NCBI GenBank assembly: GCA_027490345.1
Contig: JAIXYF010000434.1
Coordinates: 1 to 10,576 of the forward strand
DNA length: 10,576 bases
Reading direction: 5' to 3'
Origin: Novosphingobium sp.
Lineage (GTDB): Bacteria; Pseudomonadota; Alphaproteobacteria; Sphingomonadales; Sphingomonadaceae
A program made the position numbers and the translations under genes. How positions within the stretch are numbered: position 1 is the stretch's first letter; each line of letters opens with the position of its first letter. A model generated the notes under the pieces. It saw nothing but the letters and a program-made list of their open reading frames with translations. It was not told the origin of the DNA and did no database searches. Shown here one piece after another: positions 1 to 5,757 of this stretch.

Positions 1-1058
1 AGCATCCGAAATGCCTCGGCTTCACGCCCTTTGAGGTGAAAGGAGAATGTCGAGCCTGCTGCCTTGCACTGGCGATCATAGACCGCGCGTGCGGGCGTGC
101 CTTCGGCGAGGAAGCCGAGGTAGGTCACGCCGGCAACCTTGGGGTGATCCCGAAGGAATTCAGCCACTTTGCGCGCATTGCTCATCGCCCGTTCGATCCG
201 CACCGAGGCGGATTCGAGGCTGCGCACGACAAGCCACGCGGTGAACGGATCGAGGTGATTGCCCCAGGTGGTGCGCAAGGTGCGCAGCTGGTGAATGAGG
301 TCCACCTTGCCGCTCACCCCGCCCGCGAGCAGATCGCTGTGCCCGGCGCAGTATTTCGTGAGCGAGGTCATGCACAGATCAACGCCGCGCTCGATCGGGC
401 GCTGGGCAAAGGGGCCAAGCAGGGTGTTGTCGACCACCACCAGCGGCCGCCGACCAGTCTCGCGGCCGATCTCGTCGGCCACGGCGACCATCAGATCGAG
501 ATCGACAATGGCAGCGGTCGGGTTGGCCGGGGTTTCGGCGATGATCAGCGCCAGCGGTCCCTTGGCCATCGCGGCGCGTGCAGCAGCGCGCACGGCAGCG
601 GGATCGCAGCCGTCGGTATAGGCTTCGACGTGGGTGCCGAAGCCCGGCATCACCGAATTGTAGAGCATGTCCACGCCGCCATAGATCGGGCGGCCATGCA
701 TAACGCTCTCGCCCGGCTTCACGAAGGTGAGCGCGATCGAGGAATGCGCGGCCATCCCGCTCGAGAACGCGGCAGCCGCTTCGGCGCCGTCGATGGCCGC
801 AAGGCGCGATTCCAGAATGTCGAGCCCGGGGTGGCCGAGGCGCGAATAGATGTGCCCCTCCCCGGTCTTGCCCGCCAGCGGCCCGGTGCCATCGAAAAAC
901 GCCTCGTGGACGTCCTTGGCGTGCTGGGCGCTGGGGTAGATGAAAGTCGAGGTAAGATAGACCGGCGGCTTGACCGCACCGAGCGCATCGGCCGGATCAT
1001 AGCCGAAGCCGACAGCAAGCGTTTCGGGACGGAGCCCGGCAGGAGAATCAGTGGCCAT
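1..1058 (-). CDS. Cystathionine gamma-synthase / gamma-lyase family PLP enzyme (partial, 3' end beyond window)
   Basis: This is a pyridoxal-5'-phosphate enzyme of the Cys/Met metabolism family (fold type I), a cytosolic enzyme doing gamma-replacement or gamma-elimination on sulfur or related amino acids. The visible 352 residues hold the family landmarks in order: YSRLGHP (71-77, cofactor phosphate contact from the neighbouring subunit), SSGM (99-102, phosphate loop), Y126 in PIYGG (cofactor stacking), D210 in VVVDNT (pyridine nitrogen) and K235 in SLTKYCAGHSD (Schiff-base lysine). Family members are about 380-430 residues, so some 60-70 C-terminal residues lie off the left edge. The Cys that marks methionine gamma-lyases (YGC) is Gly here (YGG), which argues against a dedicated methionine gamma-lyase; the substrate is unknown. 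The start at 1058 overlaps the end of the Rieske gene by 11 bases, implying translational coupling. An in-frame ATG at 1070 is an alternative; neither has a clear Shine-Dalgarno. Confidence 0.93.
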   Translation of the reverse strand, partial: MATDSPAGLRPETLAVGFGYDPADALGAVKPPVYLTSTFIYPSAQHAKDVHEAFFDGTGPLAGKTGEGHIYSRLGHPGLDILESRLAAIDGAEAAAAFSSGMAAHSSIALTFVKPGESVMHGRPIYGGVDMLYNSVMPGFGTHVEAYTDGCDPAAVRAAARAAMAKGPLALIIAETPANPTAAIVDLDLMVAVADEIGRETGRRPLVVVDNTLLGPFAQRPIERGVDLCMTSLTKYCAGHSDLLAGGVSGKVDLIHQLRTLRTTWGNHLDPFTAWLVVRSLESASVRIERAMSNARKVAEFLRDHPKVAGVTYLGFLAEGTPARAVYDRQCKAAGSTFSFHLKGREAEAFRM

Positions 1059-2271
1059 GGTGTTCGTCATACTTGGCGACATACTTGGCGGCGGTGTCAC
1101 AATACCAGTCGGTAAACCGCAGCGCGAGCAACTCTGCTTCCTGCGAATAGGGACCAGGCGCATAGCCGGGGCTGTTCACCCCCAGCTGGTTGTTCTCGGC
1201 CAGATCCTTGTCCTGCAGATTGGTGCGGGTCCACAAGTCGGCCAGGCTCTCGACCGAGTAGTCGACGCCTTCCACCGCATCCTTGTGCACCAGCCACTTG
1301 CCAGTAACGGCGGTTTCGCCCGGACCCACCGGCATCGCGCTGAACATGAAGGCGTGATCGGCCGTGGCATGCAGGAAGCAGTGCGGATCGATGGCCAGGC
1401 GCATCGATCCGATATCGCCACCATTGCGGTCACACATCAGCTTCTTGACGAGGTGCTTGCCGTCCATCGACAGCGAGACGACGTCTGGATTGAGGAGGAA
1501 GCGCGCCAGCTGCCACCAGTCGCCCTCGATCGCCTCGGTCGCAAGACCAACGGCGGCCATCTGTTCGTGGAAGGTCTGCACCCTGAGATCGCCGTCCACA
1601 TCAAAGTGCTTTTTCATGCCGACCGGGAACGTGCGCGCCAGTTCCGGGTGGCCTGTGGAGCAGTGATAGCACTCGCGTCCGTTTTCCATCACCAGCTTCC
1701 AGTTGGCATATTCGGTGATCGTGCTTTCAAACGCCAGCTTGGCATTGCCCAGATCGTGAGGGGCAAGATACTCCTCTAGCCGCAGCGCGAATTCGTTGAA
1801 CGGGGGCGGGTTGTCGTCAAAGCAGATGAAGAGGCACCCGGCCACGCGCTCGATCTGGATCGGACGCAGGCTATGCGCGGCCTTGTCGAAATCGGGCTCC
1901 ATGCGCATCGCCGAAAGCAACGAACCATCAAGCTCGTATGTCCAGCGGTGATAGGGGCACACGATTTTGGGCGCCGATCCGCTGCCCGCCGCACACAGCA
2001 GCGAACCGCGGTGGCGGCACGAATTATGGAACGCGCGGATTTCCCCGTCGCGGCCGCGAACGATCAGCACTGGCCATTTGCCGACCATCTGCGAAATGTA
2101 GCTGCCGGCCTTGGGCAGTTCGCACTCGAAGCCGGCCATCAGCCAGCTGGTGCCAAAGATGGCAGTCATATCGAAATCAAAGACTTCGGGCGCGTTATAA
2201 AGGCCCTGGGGTAGACAGTGGCCTTCGGGCCGCTGGGCCAGAAGCGCGCCGATCCGGCTGAGGTCGATCAT
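1048..2271 (-). CDS. GbcA/CntA-like Rieske non-heme iron oxygenase, alpha subunit
   Basis: A 407-residue oxygenase alpha subunit. The N-terminal Rieske [2Fe-2S] domain has C85-x-H87 and C105-x2-H108, separated by 17 residues. The C-terminal catalytic domain has the mononuclear iron site E-C-Y-H-C-x4-H: E200, H203 and H208, with D354 in TNLQDKDLAEN the likely third ligand. Having Glu rather than Asp before the first iron His is characteristic of the carnitine oxygenase CntA and glycine betaine demethylase GbcA group. The C-terminal half (HKDAVEGVDY, LAENNQLGVNS, PGPYS) also resembles GbcA from memory. The likely reaction is therefore oxidative N-demethylation or C-N cleavage of a quaternary amine, but the substrate is inferred. 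The start at 2271 (MIDLSRIG) fits the family N-terminus; the frame stays open upstream to an ATG at 2388, giving 39 residues without family character. It is first in a minus-strand operon with the PLP enzyme. The required reductase is not in the window. Confidence 0.94.
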   Translation of the reverse strand: MIDLSRIGALLAQRPEGHCLPQGLYNAPEVFDFDMTAIFGTSWLMAGFECELPKAGSYISQMVGKWPVLIVRGRDGEIRAFHNSCRHRGSLLCAAGSGSAPKIVCPYHRWTYELDGSLLSAMRMEPDFDKAAHSLRPIQIERVAGCLFICFDDNPPPFNEFALRLEEYLAPHDLGNAKLAFESTITEYANWKLVMENGRECYHCSTGHPELARTFPVGMKKHFDVDGDLRVQTFHEQMAAVGLATEAIEGDWWQLARFLLNPDVVSLSMDGKHLVKKLMCDRNGGDIGSMRLAIDPHCFLHATADHAFMFSAMPVGPGETAVTGKWLVHKDAVEGVDYSVESLADLWTRTNLQDKDLAENNQLGVNSPGYAPGPYSQEAELLALRFTDWYCDTAAKYVAKYDEHHGH

Positions 2272-2669
2272 GCGTGAGGTTCCAATCGGAAGTTCCCCGC
2301 AGGCGCGAGGAACGAATGCGCACCGGGTGGACCAAGCGCGCGAATGCAGCCAATCGGATTTCCTTATGCCGCCATGGAAAATTGACAAAAAGGCATGGCA
2401 GCGCCCCTCTTAGTGCCACGCCAGCGCTCCGCCAGGCTCGGCGCAACCTGCACAAATTGCAATAAATTAGCCATAAATCAGTACCTTGCAGAAATGAGCA
2501 GGCAAGGCTGGATCGACGGCGGCCAAAATGCCACACCCGGCAGAGACGTGAGACACTGCCAATCTGGGGGTGGATTTAACCCATGGTTTCACTTAAGGTT
2601 TTGCCAAACGCGACGATGCGCGTGCAAAAACGGGGAGTGAAATCAGGGAATTGCTAGTGTGAAGGAAGT

Positions 2670-2745
2670 TCGGCCAAAAAGGGCCGATCCGGTGTTAAGC
2701 GGCCGATTGACCGCTCTTTACGCCGCCTGGTTCCTTAAAGCGGCG
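2670..2745 (+). other. Possible structured 5' leader of the receptor mRNA (three consecutive inverted repeats)
   Basis: Three short inverted repeats follow one another upstream of the receptor gene: TCGGCC/GGCCGA (2670-2675 and 2682-2687, loop AAAAAG), AGCGG/CCGCT (2698-2702 and 2711-2715) and CGCCGC/GCGGCG (2721-2726 and 2740-2745). A fourth, CTCGGC/GCCGGG with one G-U pair and loop TTCGT, lies at 2798-2803/2809-2814, 26 bases before the ATG. If transcription starts upstream of 2670 these would form a stem-loop leader. No known riboswitch class was recognised, and each stem alone is short enough to be chance. Confidence 0.25.
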
Positions 2746-2829
2746 GTCCCTGAATTTGCCCCCTCGGCTGCGCCCGCCCCGTCCCGCTTTGATGGGCCTC
2801 GGCTTCGTGCCGGGTGAAATGAAAACGAT

Positions 2830-2834
2830 GGGGG
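2830..2834 (+). promoter_or_regulatory. Ribosome binding site supporting the receptor start at 2840
   Basis: A run of five G residues lies six bases (2835-2839) before the ATG at 2840. It favours this start over in-frame ATGs at 2756, 2819 and 2828, and the protein read from 2840 begins directly with a classical signal peptide. Confidence 0.5.
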
Positions 2835-2839
2835 TTACA

Positions 2840-5590
2840 ATGAAATCAAGGTTTATGCTGTCGTGTGCCGCCGCGGCCGTCGCGATGGGATCGGGCGATC
2901 TGGCCATGGCGCAGTCTGCGGCGCAGGCCGATGGCGCCTCCACCGAATCCGATGTGATCATCGTGACCGCGCAGCGCCGCGATCAGTCGATCCAGGACGT
3001 GCCGCTGACCCTTCAGGCGTTCAGCACCGACACGCTGAGCAAGCTCAACGTCACTTCGATTGAAGGCCTGCTTCGCTACACGCCCAACGTCACCTTCTCG
3101 AACAACGGCCCGGGCCAGGGCGCGATCTTCCTGCGCGGCCTTTCGGCCGGTTTCGCCGGGCAGCAATCGTCGGCCACGATCGGCGGCTTCCCCAACGTCG
3201 CGCTGTATCTTGACGACCAGTCGATGCAGTTCCCCGCACGCAACGCCGACGTCTATGTCGCCGACATGGAGCGCGTCGAAGTGCTCGAAGGTCCGCAGGG
3301 CACGCTCTTCGGCGGCGGTGCGCAGGCCGGTGTGGTGCGCTACATCACCAACAAGCCCAAGCTGAGCAAGTTCGAAGGCCGCTTCGAAGGCACCTTCGGC
3401 GGTACCGCTGGCGGCACCACCAACGGCGCGTTCAACGCGATGATCAACGTGCCGATCGTCGAGGACAAGCTGGCGATTCGTGCGGTCGTTTATCACGACC
3501 ACCGCGGCGGCTACATCGACAACAAGCTCTCGACCTTCACGCGCCGCCCGACCGACCTAGGTGCCTATTATCTGGCGTTCAACGGCAACGGCAACCAGCT
3601 GACCCCGGGCCAGCAGAGCCGCGATGGCAAGTATGACAACGCCGCACTGGTCGAAGACAACTTCAACCCGGTCGACTACACCGGTGGCCGCCTCGCACTC
3701 GCCTGGCAGATGACGCCGGACTGGGATCTGCTCGTCACGCAGGCCTATCAGAAGCTGGAATCGAAGGGCACCTTCGCCGTCCAGACCTACACTTATGACT
3801 ACGCACCGCTGACGGGCCTGTCCTCGACGCTGTTCTCGCCCCAGTACAACAAGGACGACTACTGGAACACGGCGTGGACGCTGAACGGCAAGATCGGCGA
3901 TTTCAAGGTGATCTACACCGGCGCCTATCTGAAGCGTCACATCAACCAGCAGGGTGATTACACCAACTACGCCCGCGCAACCTACGGCATCTTCTATCAG
4001 TGCACCGGCGGTGCCAACTACTACTGGAATGTCGGCCAGGCGCCTTATTGCTATGAGCCGAACAGCCGCTGGAACGACAAGGTCCGTAACACGCACGAGA
4101 GCCACGAAGTGCGCATCTCGTCGCCCGATACGGGCCGCATCCGTGCGATCGTCGGTGGTTACTACGAGAACTTCAAGATCCAGGACAACATGGACTGGTC
4201 CTACACGACCATTCCGAACTGCGGTATCGGCTCGACAGCCGCCGCGCTGCAGGCAGCCGGCACGGTCTGCCTCGGTCAGGTTGCGCCTAACCCGAACGCA
4301 ACGCTCAACGTCGGTGGCCCGCGTGCTCCGGGCGTCTCCTTCGGTCAGGACGTGACGCGCGGCTACAAGCAGTATGCCGCATTCGGCTCGGTCGATTTCG
4401 ACATCACGCCGAACCTGACGATCACGGCCGGCACGCGCTACTACTACTACGACAACTTCCAGGTCGGTTCGGTCTACTCCTCGTTCAACGGCGGCTGCTA
4501 TCAGGTGCCGGTCTGCACGACGGGTTCGAACCTCGACGCGCTGGGCCTCAAGTCCACCTACAAGGGCTTCCGCAGCAAGGGCACGATCACCTGGAAGCCG
4601 AAGGACGGCACCATGCTGTACTTCACGTATAGCGAAGGCTTCCGCCCGGGCGCGTTCAACCGTGGTCCCTCTGCCCGTGTGCAGGATCCGCGTCTTCCGT
4701 TCATCGGTCCTGACGGCAAGGGCAGCACTGTCAACAGCGGCAATGGCCGTAACTTCCAGCTGCTGGTTCCGGCCGCCTATTCGCCGGACAACCTGATCAA
4801 CTGGGAAGCCGGCCTCAAGACCGACCTGTTCGACAAGAAGATGACCTTCAACCTCTCCGCTTACTACATGGAGTGGAAGAACATCCAGATCGGCTTCTTC
4901 AACCCGGCGGCCGGCTTCGGCAACACCGCGTTTGCCACCAATGGGCCGACCTACCACATCAAGGGCGTCGAAGCGCAGCTCTTCGCGCGTCCTTATGAAG
5001 GCCTGACGATCAACGGTTCGGCGACCTACAACGAGAGCAAGCAGGCCAATGCCCCTTGCTTTATCGTCAACAACCCGACTGCCTCGAACTTTGGCAACTG
5101 CCTTACCGAGCGTTTCGGCGGCTTTGATGCCAACGGCGCCGCCACGCCGCTGCCCGTGCAGAGCCCGTTCGGCAGCGTCGGCAGCATCACGCCGTTCAGC
5201 CCGAAGTTCCAGGGCAACATCCGCGTCCGCTACGAATGGGCCGGCAAGGGCGGCATGGACTGGTTCATCGGCGCTGGTGCCAACTACATCAGCTCGCAGT
5301 TCAACCAGCCCTCGACCTATCCTGATGGTGAAGTGCCGGGCAACGGCAACGTGCTTGGCCCGAACGGCATCATTGTTCCGGCCACGACCGTGCTGCGCTA
5401 CAAGATGCCGGGCTATGCCCTGGCTGATGCGCAGATCGGCTTCAGCCGTGACAATTGGACGGTGACGATCTTCGGCGAAAACCTGTTCAACAGCCACGCC
5501 TCGACGTTCACCAACTCGTCGCAGTACATCAAGACGTCGACGATCGTGCGTCCGCTGACGTACGGCATCAAGATCTCGACCAAGATGTAA
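2840..5590 (+). CDS. TonB-dependent outer-membrane receptor
   Basis: A 916-residue outer-membrane transporter that imports a scarce ligand using TonB-ExbBD energy. Residues 1-24 form a signal peptide (K2/R4, hydrophobic core, cleavage after AMA before Q25). A TonB-box-like DVIIVTAQ lies at 38-45. The plug (about 50-175) has DVPLTLQAFS and VEVLEGPQGTLFGGG, and the remainder has the Tyr/Asn/Gly-rich alternating pattern of a 22-strand barrel. The mature protein has exactly eight cysteines, in four close pairs (388/404, 461/477, 553/559, 740/754), likely disulfides in surface loops. The last residue is Met (IKISTKM) instead of the usual terminal Phe/Trp. Codon use leans more strongly to AAC, TTC and AAG than the downstream genes, as expected for an abundant outer-membrane protein. 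The ligand cannot be read from sequence. It resembles the large sphingomonad receptor families rather than a defined siderophore or B12 receptor. A terminator follows at 5610-5641. Confidence 0.95.
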   Translation: MKSRFMLSCAAAAVAMGSGDLAMAQSAAQADGASTESDVIIVTAQRRDQSIQDVPLTLQAFSTDTLSKLNVTSIEGLLRYTPNVTFSNNGPGQGAIFLRGLSAGFAGQQSSATIGGFPNVALYLDDQSMQFPARNADVYVADMERVEVLEGPQGTLFGGGAQAGVVRYITNKPKLSKFEGRFEGTFGGTAGGTTNGAFNAMINVPIVEDKLAIRAVVYHDHRGGYIDNKLSTFTRRPTDLGAYYLAFNGNGNQLTPGQQSRDGKYDNAALVEDNFNPVDYTGGRLALAWQMTPDWDLLVTQAYQKLESKGTFAVQTYTYDYAPLTGLSSTLFSPQYNKDDYWNTAWTLNGKIGDFKVIYTGAYLKRHINQQGDYTNYARATYGIFYQCTGGANYYWNVGQAPYCYEPNSRWNDKVRNTHESHEVRISSPDTGRIRAIVGGYYENFKIQDNMDWSYTTIPNCGIGSTAAALQAAGTVCLGQVAPNPNATLNVGGPRAPGVSFGQDVTRGYKQYAAFGSVDFDITPNLTITAGTRYYYYDNFQVGSVYSSFNGGCYQVPVCTTGSNLDALGLKSTYKGFRSKGTITWKPKDGTMLYFTYSEGFRPGAFNRGPSARVQDPRLPFIGPDGKGSTVNSGNGRNFQLLVPAAYSPDNLINWEAGLKTDLFDKKMTFNLSAYYMEWKNIQIGFFNPAAGFGNTAFATNGPTYHIKGVEAQLFARPYEGLTINGSATYNESKQANAPCFIVNNPTASNFGNCLTERFGGFDANGAATPLPVQSPFGSVGSITPFSPKFQGNIRVRYEWAGKGGMDWFIGAGANYISSQFNQPSTYPDGEVPGNGNVLGPNGIIVPATTVLRYKMPGYALADAQIGFSRDNWTVTIFGENLFNSHASTFTNSSQYIKTSTIVRPLTYGIKISTKM

Positions 5591-5609
5591 TTGGATGTCG
5601 GTGAAGAAC

Positions 5610-5641
5610 GGGGGCGGTGCCAGTGCATCGCCTCCTTCTTT
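5610..5641 (+). terminator. Probable rho-independent terminator after the receptor gene
   Basis: GGGGGCGGTG (5610-5619) pairs with CATCGCCTCC (5626-5635) as a 10-base stem with two G-U pairs and loop CCAGTG, followed by the T-rich tail TTCTTT (5636-5641). It starts 20 bases after the receptor stop. It would separate high-level receptor transcription from the three genes downstream, either fully or as an attenuating read-through point. Confidence 0.6.
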
Positions 5642-5644
5642 CCG

Positions 5645-5668
5645 AAAAAGCCCGCCATTTTTTCGGGC
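5645..5668 (-). terminator. Possible minus-strand intrinsic terminator
   Basis: Read on the minus strand, GCCCG (5668-5664) pairs with CGGGC (5654-5650) across a nine-base loop and is followed immediately by TTTTT (5649-5645). No minus-strand gene lies upstream of it in the window, so it would only act on antisense transcripts entering from the sulfotransferase gene. On the plus strand an alternative stem, CCGAAAAA (5642-5649) with TTTTTCGG (5659-5666), competes with it. The stem is only five base pairs. Confidence 0.3.
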
Positions 5669-5757
5669 AGTACCTTTGTTGGGCCATATCTTTGATGGAC
5701 GAGGTTGATGGCCAGGTCTGACAGGTTGAGGACCGAAGCCTGCGGAAAGGCACGGTA

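Larger units (their letters stand above)
2272..2839. promoter_or_regulatory. Divergent intergenic region, 568 bases, with putative promoters and operators
   Basis: This stretch separates the Rieske start from the receptor start and must carry promoters for both directions. It is less GC-rich than the genes, with an A/T-rich patch around 2451-2480. No ORF in it looks coding. The 9-mer CCAATCGGA occurs at 2282-2290 and 2350-2358, and its core on the other strand (CCGATTG) at 2703-2709. A perfect 6-base inverted repeat, CCTTGC...GCAAGG, lies at 2484-2489/2502-2507. A minus-strand TTGTCA (2388-2383) sits 16 bases before TAAGGA (2366-2361), a weak promoter candidate for the Rieske operon. On the plus strand TGCTAGTGT (2652/2653-2660) resembles an extended -10, but no -35 goes with it. 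These sites are suggestions; the regulatory role of the whole region is the firm part. Confidence 0.5.

Noticed and set aside
36..1115. A 359-codon plus-strand frame opposite the PLP enzyme
   Set aside because: The minus strand has a full set of PLP-enzyme motifs here; this frame shows no domain and is a shadow.
2382..2387. A consensus TTGACA on the plus strand, a possible -35 box for the receptor
   Set aside because: No -10-like hexamer lies 16-18 bases downstream, and it is more than 450 bases from the receptor start.
2272..2388. Extension of the Rieske gene to an ATG at 2388
   Set aside because: The 39 extra residues have no family resemblance, and the protein from 2271 begins exactly as GbcA-like proteins do.
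2395..2640. An 81-codon plus-strand frame in the intergenic region
   Set aside because: No clear ribosome binding site, no codon bias like the real genes, and no family resemblance; treated as non-coding.
2659..2817. A 52-codon GTG-start frame ending 22 bases before the receptor start, a possible leader peptide
   Set aside because: Codons include TTA, CGA, AGG and AAA unlike the neighbours, there is no recognisable sequence, and it runs through the inverted repeats. Most likely chance.
2756..2839. Extension of the receptor gene to an ATG at 2756
   Set aside because: It would place 28 Pro/Arg-rich residues before a textbook signal peptide; the start at 2840 has a G-rich ribosome binding site.
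5669..5757. Search for a promoter of the sulfotransferase operon
   Set aside because: TATCTT at 5687-5692 could be a -10, but the matching -35 position reads CGGGCA, so no promoter is called.
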